Shown here piece after piece: positions 35,948 through 48,550 of a stretch of 64,000 nucleotides of DNA. The DNA lies in assembly GCA_963402885.1 (NCBI GenBank), contig OY727100.1, positions 20,679,665-20,743,664 of the forward strand. The letters run 5' to 3'. The notes under the pieces were generated by a model, which searched no databases, had not been told where the DNA came from, and saw nothing but the letters and a program-made list of their open reading frames with translations. This DNA comes from Antedon bifida. Lineage: Eukaryota; Echinodermata; Crinoidea; Comatulida; Antedonidae. A program made the translations under genes and the position numbers. The first letter of the stretch is position 1. Every line of letters begins with the position of its first letter.

Positions 35948-38900
35948 ATGGCGGTATGCTTGGTGCTGCTAATTGTTATACACTCTTTATTCGGTAAATT
36001 TATCATAGTACGGTAACTTAATAAACAATTTTGTTGGAATTTAAACATTATTATTCAGAATGTTGGTGAGACACCATCATTTTGCGGTGCTTTTCTCCAA
36101 TTCGCTTGTTATTTTTTTGGGTTAGGGTAAAAAATTAATACCGGTATAGGCCTCATACTTGTTGTGAATCTAATTTTTTTTAAATCTATATAATTTGTCC
36201 ATGTTTCTTATTAGTTTCACATACATATTTTGCTTCCTCACAAATAGAGGCTTAACGTTTGATATTCTTTATTTTTTGAGTACATGGTCAATCAGTGACA
36301 GCATCTGACCAGGAAGCTAAAGAAGGTGATGCTGAAGTAGTGATAACTTGTGATTATTCACGAGTTACTTCCTCAACACCCGACATACAATGGGATGAAG
36401 TAAATGAAGATGGGGTAGTCATTACTCCTGGTTTTGTTAATAGTTACAAGGAAAATAATAATCGTTTTAAATTAAACATAATACCTGGTAGAGCTGAGTT
36501 GTTAATCTCACAGCCAACGAGAAGTGATTCTCAACGAACATTTGAGTGCGAGATACAAACAACAAATGGAGATGCTTACAGATCAAATCCAGCTATTTTA
36601 ACTGTTTATTGTGAGTAGGCTACCGTAACAGATTAAATTCCAATGTACCAAATAACTAATCAGTAGCAATTTCATGTTGGAGCTTTTTAAAACATCCTCA
36701 GCATTTGTATCATTTAATCAAACGGAATACCGTATTTATTCGACTAAACGCCCAGGGGGCGTTATTGTTCAGGAGGGTTTTTATTTAGGGAGGCGTTTAT
36801 TCGGGGAAGGCGTTTATTTTGTTGGGTGTAATTATGGTAACATGTACTGTATAATCAAATAAATACCCCCTAGATAATGAAAAAGTACAACACAATTAGT
36901 AGGCCTATCGAGAAGTGATAAAATACTGTAAACATGCTTGGTAAATTGTAGATCATGTCAATCAATGAATACAAATAGAAATATGTTGTGAATGCATGTG
37001 GCGGGTCGTTTATTCAAACTTATGTTCTATGGGGGCGTTTATTCGAGGGAGGCGTTTATTCAAAGCGGGGCGTTTATTCGAATAAATACGGTAAAAAATT
37101 ACATCTAGCGAATAATAATAAACTTCAGACTTCAATGAAAAATCATGTCTGTTCAAACAGTAATTCATTCTTATCAAGCCGTCTACCTTTTTTATAACTA
37201 AACTAAACTATGGAAGAAAGACATCACACCATCATCACATCACAAAATTGCTAATGGCAACCCGGTTTGCGTAATTTTTATATTATTTTATTTTTCTCAG
37301 ACTTGAATCATCCACTTCTTAATGCAACAGCAAGCACTGTCTATGAAAGTCAATCAGTGACCTTTACCTGTAGTAAACCTGATGGTGATCCTATTCCTGA
37401 CATTACTTGGTATAAAGATGGACAGACAGTCAACATTAACAACCTATATAGATATGAGATTTCAAATAACAGTAAGTTGACGGTGCTTACAGGGGCATTT
37501 ATTTATATCTATAATTGCAATAGGCCTAATACAAAAAAAAGCCTTTATTTTGTTTTAATTTTATATTAAAAACCACAAGGAGAAAAATATATCGGGTATA
37601 AGATGTTTTACATATGTTTATGTTTTGCTAATAATTAGGTTAAAATAAAATCTTTAGAATGTCCAATGACAAAGTTTATATAAAAAGAGTAAAAAACACT
37701 AAATAATTAATTTATTTATTATTCTTAACATGGAATGGAAAATTAAGATGCAATTGTTACAACATACTTCGGTGCCTGGCCTCCGATTATAGGCCTAGGC
37801 ACATGCTTGGCTGGTGGCCAGCATGCCACGTTAATTTAGATTTAGATTTTTTGTCTCATACATCCTTACTATTTTTGTTACTTCCTGGCGTCAAAGTTGT
37901 TCGACTAGGCAAATTTTATTTCTCAATTTTTAGAGTGTAAGATTAAATCAGCTACTAAAGAAGATGTTGGGATATATACATGTAAAGCAGAAAGTGATCA
38001 GTTTACAGGAGATAATGCTAAAACAAGTGTTGGAAAATACTTGATTGTATATTGTATGTAAAATGTTTTTTAAAATGTTTACTTGATTGTGATTCAAATT
38101 AATTACATTTTCCGGGACACTATTAGGTCTAGAATGTTAAGGTTGTGGGCAAGTAAAACACCGCTTGTCTCACTCAAGTCTTCTACCATAATTATTGGTA
38201 TTGTAACTTTAGTTAATATCTCACTTTGATAGATATCAGTGTAATATTTAAATCTGAAGATGGTATTGCAACATGTACAACAGAGGGGTATCCTAAGCCA
38301 TCATCAGTATTGATATTACAAGATGGAGAAGTGGTTAAGAAAGGAGAAAACACAGCAACTATACAAATTAATGAGGAGATATGTCAATCAAGTCTGACTT
38401 GCTATGCAGAGAATGCAAGGCTTAATGAGACAACAGCACTAAAGAACTGCGACACAGGTAATTGAGCAACCATGTGAACTGATGAAGGGTTAGTGTTGCC
38501 CGAAAGCTCTTTCTGGCTGTTTTACTTTATTGTTTTGATTTAGCTTTTTGCTTCTCCATTGGGATCCAGCTACTGTTATAGCATTTTCATGTTTTACACC
38601 CCACAACGTACTATCAAACACGCAAATACGTATATTATAAATATTTTTCAACATTATTTAGACCAGATTGTTAATTTTATACGAAACAGAAAATCACGTT
38701 AGATCAAACCCATGTGCATCATCACATTAATGATGTTCTTCACCACTTGCCAAAACTGCATTTTTTGAAATTGTAAGTTCGATATTTCAATGTTTTACAT
38801 TTACTTTGTACCATAGGTGGCTGTTCGTATACAATAGCTATATCAATAACTGTAGCAATAACTGCAATCATTTGCTCTGTTACGACGTTTATATTAACCC

Positions 38901-40670
38901 GTTACATTTATGTAAGTAATTTTGAATAAAATATGAAATATTAATTTTTTGAAACTTAAATAATACAGTATAAACTCCAATAAAAGTTTTTTAGATAGAT
39001 GGCTTATTTCGGATACCGATTTCTTTTTATTTTAAGATAAGAGGAATAAAAGAAACCCATTGCAAATGTCAACCTTCTCAATATCAAGCTCTGCAATTTT
39101 CTTCAAATGTTGGAGATTACCAAGAGCTCAACAAAGGTCCTGCAATGAAGACTGGTGTTACCAAAACGACAAATAAAACAAGATCCAAATCAAGAATACA
39201 GGTAAACTTTTTGTAAGACATTTTAAAATAATCTGTTATGAGTAGGCCTATCTCATATGTAACAATTCAAACTCATTTGCTAACATTCGTCAAGTCAAGT
39301 AAAATAAAAATTTAGTTATTTATAATAGATACATACATGATACTAAATAAACACAACGGTACCTAATTGTTTAACAGACAGAAATAACAGAAATCCAAAG
39401 TCAACATCATCAATACCAAGGACTGCTAGTTTCGGTAAACACTGATGTTGACTTAGATGACGATCAGGGATATGTTAAACCCACGTCTAACACGGTAGTA
39501 TGTATCGAAAAAGTAAACATTTTAGTATACCCAAATGACATGATTTAAAAAGTTGGCAACAATTACGGAAGTTTCCTAGTTAGAATTGATGTGTAGCTGA
39601 GCGAGTTAAAAGCAAAATCGTAGTTAAGCTCAATTGATTCATCAACTCAATTTCTTCAATGTTCTTTTCGTTATTTTTTTATTTCTAAGAAAGCAAAATA
39701 TACAAAACATGTTTAGGCCTAAACACCCACCATTGTTTAACAGAAAGAAACCGAAAGTCAACACCATGACTACCAAGGTCTGCAAGTTTCAGCAAGGTCT
39801 GATATCGATGACGAGGGATATGTCAAGCCTACGCCTAATAAAGTATGTATTTCAAGTAAATATTAAACAAACCATAATACCGTACGTTACTCATACTATC
39901 ACTTAACATCGCCACAGAAGACGTTTATAATTAACAACTATAGCAACTAATTTTTTTAAGGAAAAAGAAGTGATAGAAATCGAATGCAAAAATCCTCAGT
40001 ACCAAGGACTGAAAGGCTCAGCAAGCTCCGATATAAACAACGATGGATATACCAAGCCTACGTCTAATAAACATGTATTTCAAAATAAATGGGTGAATAT
40101 ATAGACAGTATCTTTCAGTTATAATATACAATATCGTCTTATACCTACTATGGGTATCACCACACATATTTAGCAACGGTTTTAACTCAATTATTTTTTT
40201 AGGAAAAAGAAGTAAAAAATCCTCAGTATCAAGGATTTCAACACAGAAACAAAGATAAACACTTTACTACTACGCCAAAGAAAGAAGTGCGCAAACTAGA
40301 GGTAAACATTTTGAATGTCACTATAATAATTATGAATAAACGACACGGTGGGCCTACATTAATGTCTTAGAGTGTAGTACTAACTGATTTAATAATCAAT
40401 ATTAATTTTTAAATGTTTATCTGGTTTGTAGTAACAATGAAATTGATTTATTTACTGTCAATGTCTAATTAGGATGTTTACTTACTTGTTTTGATTTTAA
40501 AAAATAGTAATAATCAATAATTTTATTGTTTTCAGAAAAGAGGAGAAAAGATTGAAATAGAATGTCAAAATCCCCAGTACGAAGGACATGTGTCACGTGA
40601 TAGTGTTACTAGTACGTCACAGAAAGGAAAGGCTCCAGAACCACACTATTCTCAACATGTTTATAACTAA
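35948..40670 (+). CDS. Ig receptor P1: three Ig domains, membrane span, tyrosine-rich tail
   Basis: Exons: 35946-35993 (signal MAVCLVLLIVIHSLFG, ATG 35948), 36281-36610 (Ig1), 37301-37471 plus 37934-38053 (Ig2, split), 38233-38457 (Ig3), 38817-38911 (span, AISITVAITAIICSVTTFIL), tail exons 39037-39201, 39378-39497, 39744-39842, 39961-40070, 40203-40301, 40536-40670. Ig cysteines and the W/YTC signatures are present. The tail repeats [S/H]xYQ[A/G]L and GY[V/T]KP motifs: YQAL, YQEL, YQGL, YVKP, YQGL, YVKP, YQGL, YTKP, YQGF, YEGH, YSQH. SQYQAL fits the S-x-Y-x-x-L inhibitory motif; YxxP is a Crk/Nck-type SH2 docking motif. Odd points: an intron splits Ig2, unlike the paralogues, and the donor after 40070 is changed. 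Ligand unknown. Confidence 0.82.
36728..37093. mobile_element. Tc1/mariner-type MITE in a P1 intron
   Basis: Perfect inverted ends ACCGTATTTATTCGA (36729-36743) and TCGAATAAATACGGT (37078-37092), bounded by TA dinucleotides as in TA-target elements. The interior has repeated GGCGTTTATTCG motifs. No transposase. Confidence 0.7.
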
Positions 40671-41750
40671 ATTTATTTATTTATTAATTAATTAATTTTT
40701 ATATTATTCTGCATGACGGAAACAAATATAAAACATAAAGTAGATGGTAAACGAGGAAATATATACGCGAAAGTGTTAAGCTATACAAAATGGTTTTCTG
40801 TGAGTATACGAGAGTCATAACAAAAACAAACATATAATTTAGGCCTACAGTACAATAACAATTGAAAGCTGCTTAAGCGTAATTATGTATACAATAAGTT
40901 TTGTTTATTCTCGTTATTATCATCTATAGACTAGGCCTACTCATATAATTAGAGCATTGTAAAATAGGTAGAAATTTTTATACTTAACTTAAATTGTACA
41001 CGCTAATAGTTTATTCTCAATTGTACTGTTTTTCTCGCGTAGTTTAAAGGCCATGTACAGCAAAAAAAAAATAATAATATTCTAAAAAACAATGCATGTC
41101 ATCTAGGGGACTAGGCCTACTAATATAATTAGAGCATTGTAAAATAGGTAGAAATGTACACGCTAATAGTTTATTCTCAATTGTACTGTTTTTCTCGCGT
41201 AGTTTAAATATACAGCAAAAAAAATCTATTAATTATATTCCAATAATCAATCTATAGTTCCTTTGTGTTTCACAAATTTTGGAGGATTATTGTTTGTGCT
41301 ATACGTTTTTATTTAAATAAGCACGTCAGCAAGGGGATTGTTTAAATTACCCAGTGAGATACAATTTTTTGTATACAAATATTTTATAGAGAGGCATTTT
41401 AAGACATTAATTAAAAATAAACGGTGTGGCAAATAGTGTTGTGAGTTGACTATTATTATATTTATGAAATAAAGTGTAATTAGTCATATTATTGCCGGAT
41501 AAAAAAATAATATATATACCAGCAACATAAGTAGGCCCTCGAAATAACTGACACAGCTGCATTGAAGAGTCAAATCACAGTGTTCCCTGATATTAACAAC
41601 AATCAACAATATATTTGTGGCCAGTATCTTTTTTACTACACTATTTGAATAATTAAACAATACACTTTTCCGGGTAGCAGAAATAATAATTTTAACTGGA
41701 AAACAAGGAGCAATGTAATCGAACTTACTAACTACCTGTCTCAGAAAAGT
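40671..41750. other. 3' flank of P1 with a local ~100-bp duplication
   Basis: This flank is shared with P2 (45936 onwards: CTGCATGA[C/A]GGAA, AGTAGATGGTAAACGAGGAA). Within it, GACTAGGCCTACT then ATAATTAGAGCATTGTAAAA through TTTTTCTCGCGTAGTTTAAA occurs twice, at about 40927-41045 and 41108-41210. A polyadenylation signal AATAAA is near 41468. Confidence 0.6.
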
Positions 41751-41889
41751 TAGTTTAAAAAGCGAGATTATAATGACTTTTTTTACGAGATCGAAACAAA
41801 TAAATTACATATATATATCTAAGATTGATATATGTATATCTTATTGCGTAAAATTAAAAACTCAGAGATGCAAGTGCACAGAGATAAAG
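41750..41889 (+). promoter_or_regulatory. 5' untranslated exon and promoter region of P2
   Basis: CGAGATCGAAACAAATAAAT through ACAGAGATAAAG|GTGAGTAATTA is conserved upstream of P3 (about 46992-47096, ending AGATAGAG|GTGAGTAATTA). The conserved strong donor and the acceptor at the signal exon indicate a non-coding first exon. The transcription start is not determined. Confidence 0.5.
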
Positions 41890-42370
41890 GTGAGTAATTA
41901 ATGGAATTGATTATTATGATAACTGATGATTATTAAATGGTTACAATACGACCAAGAAAGAGTTTAATCTAAATTGTATGTGTAAGAGGGTAAAGGAGGA
42001 GCGTGTTGTTGACATTGATTGATTGATTTTAATGACGTTATCAATGATAAGTTACTGGAATTACGTTAGCCGTTTTTTAATTATTATTAGGCCTATACAC
42101 TTTCTAACCAATCGACATGAGTATCGAATACAGATGTAGTGTCCTCAATATATGTATATTATGATTAATATGATTTGATAACTGTTAGCTTTGTTTATAT
42201 AGTTACAGTACATGCTTTTGTACACTTTATTATTTACATTCTATTTTTATTAATTAGGCCTATTGATAGTGAAATAGTTAAACAGATAATGCATACACTA
42301 CATCCATGATAGATGTGAACTTCAAGATTAATTAAGCCTATTGAATGTAAATATTATCATTTCCCCTCAG
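41890..42370. other. First intron of P2
   Basis: AT-rich intron, no element recognised. It ends CTATTGAATGTAAATATTAT then a CCTCAG acceptor, nearly identical to the P3 counterpart. Confidence 0.45.
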
Positions 42371-42372
42371 AT

Positions 42373-45300
42373 ATGACTGTATGGTTGGTGCTGCTAATTG
42401 TTATACACTCTTTATTCGGTAAACTAATTCAGAGTAATATGCCAGTGATACTGTAGTTTTCAATTGATAATAAATGTTCTGCCAGATGCATGCATTAAAA
42501 TTTGCATCTGTTTAAATAAAAGACAAATGAATGTTAAATCAAAAACAGGACACAATTGTACGAATAAATGTTGTTATGTATGATTACATCTTTGCTTTAT
42601 AACTTATACTTTATTATCAGAAAATATATGAATCAATTCATCAATCATTTTAATTAAAGTTTTAAAAAATGGAAATGCCTAATATTTTCTACAATAGTTT
42701 TCCATAATAATAGCCTATATAATTTATGCATAAGCAAGACAATAACTTTTTGCATTCTTTATCTTTAGAATCACGTGGTCAATTGTTGACAACGTCTGAC
42801 CAGATAGCTAAAGAAGGTGATTCTAAAGTGGTGATGACTTGTGATTATTCACAATTTACTACTACACCTTATGCACTAGAATGGTATGAACTATATGAAG
42901 ATGGATCTACTATTAACTTTGTAGATGATAATAAGCTTGAAAATGGTCGTTTTAAATTAAACATAAAACCGGAGAAAGCTGACTTGGTGATGTCACAGCC
43001 AATGAGAAATGATTCTGGACGAACATTTCGGTGTGTGATACTAACAACAAATGGAGATATTAAAAGCTCAAATCCATCTATTCTAACTGTTTATTGTGAG
43101 TAAAACATTAAATTATTATATAACAATAATTCAATTGTTAAAATTGATTTTTTTATGTCTTCTTCAGATAGCAAAGAATCTGCTAACGAATCTTTCATTT
43201 TTTAGAATTTATAAGTTTTCTTGTTGATGATCATAAATAGTCCACCTGTTTGGCACTGTACAGGTGGTTAATTTTGGCCAGCACAGTAATCTATCATCAT
43301 ATTTTTATTCAGACTTAGATCAACCACTCCTTTCTACATCAGCAGCATTAACCTATGAAGGTCAATCAGTGACCTACACCTGTTATAGACCTGATGGTGA
43401 TCCCATTCCTTACATTAGGGCTACTTGGTATAAAGATGGACAGAAAGTCAACACCGACAACCCTTCTAGATATGAGATTGCAAACAACAGTACAGAGTCA
43501 TTTCTTAAGATTAAATCTGCTACTGAAGAAGATGATGGGAGATATACATGTAAAACAGAAAGTGATCAGTTTATAGGAGAGGATGGTAAAACAAGTGAAG
43601 GAAAACAGTTTAACATATATAGTATGTAAAGCTTATAAGTTCTTGAAATGTTCCATCATTATTATTAACACATTTTTTCCATATTGTCCGGTAAATAATG
43701 AATGTAAAAATATACGTTTGTTGCAAAATGTTGTGTCATAAGTACAAAATGACTACTAGAGGTCAGAACTTAGTTTACAACGTAAAATTGTCAAGTAGGT
43801 CTACATTTCTTACATTTATATTTCTGTAATTTTACATTCTGTTATCTCGATTGTTAGATATTATTGTAACATTTAAACCTGCAAATGGTTTTGCAACATG
43901 TACAGCAGAAGGCCATCCTAAGCCATCATCAGTATTGATATTACAAGATGGAGAAGTGGTTAAGAAAGGAGAAAATACAGCAACTATAGAAATTAATGAT
44001 GAGATATGTCAATCAAGTCTTACATGTTATGCAAAGAATGAAAGGCTACGTGAAACAACACCACTTGAGTGTAACACAGGTATAGTACAAGTGTTCCTGC
44101 CGTGAAAATATCCTCTGTATAGGCGCTATAATATGCATTCTCATATGCTAAGTATATCTATGTACATTGATATTTAAATTGTTGTACCAGTTGGCATGAT
44201 ATTTTAACTATTAATGGTTAATGTTGTTTTGGTAGCAAAGTGTGCTACGATAATATATTATATTTCAACATTCGACATTGAATTTCCTAGGTGGCTGTTC
44301 TTGTTCAATAAGTACATTGATAACTTTAGCAATAACTGCAATTCTTTGCTCTGTTCCGACGTTCATAATAACCCGTTATATCTATGTAAGTATAATTCTA
44401 AATTATATGATATTTTTTCTTAAAACTTAATATTTGTAGGTTTAAACAAACTTGTATTATTATCTGTTTTTTACTGTTATTTTTTAAGGTAAAACGAATA
44501 AAAAAAGAAATCATTTCCAAATGTCAAAGTCAACATCAATATCAAGCATTGCAATTTTCATCAAATGTTGGAGATTACAAAGAGCAGCTCAACAAAGGTC
44601 ATACAGTTGAGGCTAGTGCTACCAGGACGTCAAATAAAGCTATATCCAGAACACGAATACAGGTATACATGTTGTAATACATTTTAAACATTCTATACTA
44701 ATGTGTAACAATTCAAACTCAAGTGTTACCATGTTTTCAAACTGTAAAGTAAAGTTCAAACTAATAGTTAGTTATTTATTATTTCTTGCAAGAGATACAC
44801 ACATGCAAACTGTATAAAACTAAACATTCACACAAGCACATTATTTAACAGAGAGAAGTAAGAGAAATCGAACTTCAAGACCATGACTACCAAGATCTGA
44901 AAGTTTCAGCAAACTCTATCGCCATAGATGACGAGGGATATGTGAAGCCTACATCAAAAATAGTATGTATTTTAGAAGTAAAATTAAACACTTTAAACGA
45001 ACAATACTCAGCGCACCATTACTGGACATGGCCACATAAGACGTTTTACAACACCTTTCTAATTAACAAATAGGAACTACTTTTTTTTCTAGAAAAAAGA
45101 AGTGATAGAAATCGAATGCACAAATCCTCAGTACCAAGGACTGAAAGGCTCAGCAAGCTCCGATATAGACGATGATGGATATACCAAGCCTACGTCTAAT
45201 AAAGTAGTATGTATTTAAACATAATTGGGAATAAACATTATCCTTCTGTTATGATAAACAATAACGTCTACATACTATAGGTATTACATTCCACAACATT

Positions 45301-45935
45301 CGATTTTAACTCAATTATTTTTTAGGAAAGAGAAGTAAAACATCCACAGTACAGAGGACTTCAACACAGAAAAAAGGACTTTACTACGACGAAGAAAGAA
45401 TTGCACAAAATAGAGGTAAACAATTTAATTTAATAATTCTGAATAAAAGACGCAGTAAAATAATGCCTTGGAGTGTAACATAACTTAATAACTAATCTTA
45501 CTGAACAATATTAATTGTTAAGGTATCTTGTTTTCATAACAACAACCCCTATTTGTGGGTGTAACTCTCACTTTTATTCATTCTTTCATGTGGCACATTC
45601 AGTATTATCACGGAGATATCATATTATAATCAAATGTTAAAAAACATGAATCTTTGAAAGATATTACATACTTAGTCGAATTGGCACACATCCTCTTTAT
45701 GATGATTGATATTTCATTTACGGTCAAGCTTCAGTAAAAATGTTTGATTATTTGGTTTAATAGTTAATCTAAAAATAGTAAATAATGTTATAGTTTTCAG
45801 AAAAGAGGAGGAAAGATTGAGATAGAATTTCAAAATCCCCAGTACGAAGGACATACGTCACGTGATGGTGTTACTAGTACATCACAAAAAGGAAAGGCTC
45901 CAGAACCACATTATTCTCAACAGTTCTATAACTAA
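42373..45935 (+). CDS. Ig receptor P2: three Ig domains, membrane span, tyrosine-rich tail
   Basis: Exons: 42371-42418 (signal MTVWLVLLIVIHSLFG, ATG 42373), 42769-43095 (Ig1), 43313-43621 (Ig2 in one exon), 43858-44079 (Ig3), 44291-44385 (span, STLITLAITAILCSVPTFII), tail 44489-44662, 44852-44962, 45092-45206, 45326-45415, 45801-45935. All junctions keep frame. Ig2 has a two-residue insertion before TWYKDG (IRATWYKDG). Tail motifs: YQAL, YKEQ, YQDL, YVKP, YQGL, YTKP, YRGL, YEGH, YSQQ. It has one fewer YQGL/YVKP exon than P1. The second tyrosine of the first tail exon is followed by KEQL, so the spacing to Leu differs from P1. A membrane receptor with probable SH2-based signalling; ligand unknown. 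Confidence 0.85.
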
Positions 45936-46990
45936 AAATATAAATTAATAAATGCAAAAAAAAATGTTGTTTAATTCTGCATGAAGGAAATAAATATAAA
46001 ACATAAAGTAGATGGTAAACGAGGAAATATATAAGCGAAACCAAAATGGTTTTCTATGAGTATACGAGAGTCATAACAAAAACAATTCAAACATATAATA
46101 TAGGACTACAGTACAATAACAATTGAAAGCTGCTTAAGCGTAATTTATGTATAAAAAAAAAGTTTTGTTTATTCTCGTTATTATCATCTAGGGGAGTAGG
46201 CATACTAATGGAATGAAAGCAGCATTATAAAATAGGTAGAAATAAGTAGTGTTATTGTACTGTTGTTATCACGTTGTTTAAAGACCATGTGTACAGCAAA
46301 ACAAATCTATTGATTATATTCCAATAATCAATCTATAGGCTTAGTTCCCTTGTGTTTAATAATTTTGAGGATTGTGTTTGTGTTACACGATTTGTATTTA
46401 AATAAGCACGTCTGTAAGAAGATAGTTCAAATTAGCCAGTACAACCCCATTTTTGTACACAATTGTTTTATTAGACAGTCATTTTAAGACAATAATTAAA
46501 ATGAACTGTATAAATGATTATTATTAGTTGACTCAAGTGTTTAGTGTTATTATTATATTGCTTAAATGTATTTAGTATTTATCAACACATATATAATAAT
46601 ACATTATTAATTTGGGTATAAAATATAATACATAAGCAGCAGCAGCATGTAGATTAGGTGACATTTTTAAGTGGCAGCCCTACACAAGTATATAGACCAA
46701 TCAACAATAATTGTATTTTTTTCCACTACTATTTGAGCAATTAAACTTATAACAACACTCTTTTCTAGGTGGGTAGAAGAAATATAGTTTCAATTGGAAA
46801 CGAGTTGCAATGTAATCGAAAATCTCAGAAAAGTTAGTTTAAAAGGCGAGATTAAGATGACTTGATAAATGGAGACTATTAGTGTTTACTTTTTACAAAA
46901 GTTGTCATTTTATTTGTGTGGTAACAAATTAATCAAATCAGCGATAATACGATATAACATAATTGAAACTAACGAACCAACTTCTTTTCA
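45936..46990. other. Intergenic between P2 and P3
   Basis: Homologous to the P1-P2 spacer (AGTAGATGGTAAACGAGGAA, CAATTGAAAGCTGCTTAAGC, TATTCCAATAATCAATCTAT). No separate gene is supported; the 79-codon ORF at 46869-47108 overlaps the predicted P3 5' untranslated exon. Confidence 0.5.
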
Positions 46991-46991
46991 C

Positions 46992-47096
46992 GAGATCGAA
47001 ACAAATAAATTACATATATATCACAGAATGTATTTGTATGTATATCTTATTACGCAAAAATTAATAACGCAGACATGCAGGTACACAGAGATAGAG
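46992..47096 (+). promoter_or_regulatory. 5' untranslated exon of P3
   Basis: Matches the P2 element at 41790-41889, with a donor AGATAGAG|GTGAGTAATTA. It supplies a non-coding first exon spliced to 47500. Confidence 0.45.
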
Positions 47097-47501
47097 GTGA
47101 GTAATTAATAACTAATAACGATTATTTTTATGGCCATGATAAAATGGTACAGTAGTGTTGACGACAAAGTGATCAGCAAATAACAAAACGTGTGATAATG
47201 ATTGCAATCTTGATAATAACGTTGATAAACTGATGGTAAGTGATTATGATGATAAAAATAAACTACAAATTTTTAGCTTAAAAAACTCTTTAAATTCAAT
47301 TAAAGTAGTCGACCGGTTTAGTTATGATGGAACGTAGAATTCAATTGAAATATTTCAAATAATAATGATTTTAGGCGTTTATTGATTGGTTTCTGATTAA
47401 ATTGTATGTGCAAGAAGGTAAATGAGGTGAATGATAGATGTGAACTTCAATATTAATTAAGCCTATTGAATGTAAATATTATTATTATTTTTTCCTCAGA
47501 T

Positions 47502-48512
47502 ATGACGTTATGGATGGCTTTATTAGTTGTTTCTTTATTCGGTAAACTAATTCAGTAATATACTACCTAGTGATAGTTTTTAAGTGATAATCTGTATTCT
47601 GCTAGATGTATTATAATTTGTATATGTTTAAAAAGAGCAAAGGAATGTTAAATTTAAAAAAACGGACACGTGGACGTTTTAATGTTGTTATGTATGATTA
47701 TTGCTTTATCAAGACACTTTAGGCCTATCTCAAAATATATGCTTTTAAATATATGAATAAATTCATCAATAATTTCAATTGAAGTTTAAAAAACACATCT
47801 TATAACAGTTTTTAATTATTAGCCTATTACTGTCTAATAAAGACTGGACGTTTGATAATCTTTATAGAATCACAATGTCAATTGGTGAAAACATCTAACC
47901 AGACAGCCAAGGAGGGTGATGCTGAAGTGGTGATAACTTGTGATTATTCACAATTTACTACTGCACCTGATACAATACATTGGAATGAACTAAATGAAGA
48001 TGGAGTAACAATTAATCATGGTTTTGTTACTGATAGGAAGATAATAAATGGTCGTTTTAAATTAATCATGCCACCTGGGAAAGCTGACTTGGTGATGTCA
48101 CAGCCAATGAGGGATGATTCTAAACGAACATTTCTGTGCTGGATACGAACAACAAATGGATATATTCAAATATCAAATCCATCTATTCTAACTGTATATT
48201 GTAAGTTACAGACTAATTTTAACAAATTCTTATTATTCATATTCATATAACAAAACTTATCGACAGAAATTTATATTTTTTTCACATTGAAAGAATCATT
48301 TTGCTCTTTAAATAGTTCGTTTGCTAAAACAAACTTCCTGAGGAAAGATGATGATGTAGAATTTTCCTGAAATTAGAATAATTCTAATCAACCAAAATAA
48401 TCATTAGGTCTAATGTCTAAAATATGTCATGCTTCCTGGCTGTATGCCATATCTGGCAACTATAAAGAACAGGGAAATTCTCTTTTTAAATAATGTTTTA
48501 TTTCAAGATTAC

Positions 48513-48550
<38 letters not shown>

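Noticed and set aside
46869..47108. 79-codon ORF before P3
   Set aside because: Overlaps the predicted untranslated exon ending at donor 47096 and has no counterpart in the P2 sequence frame.
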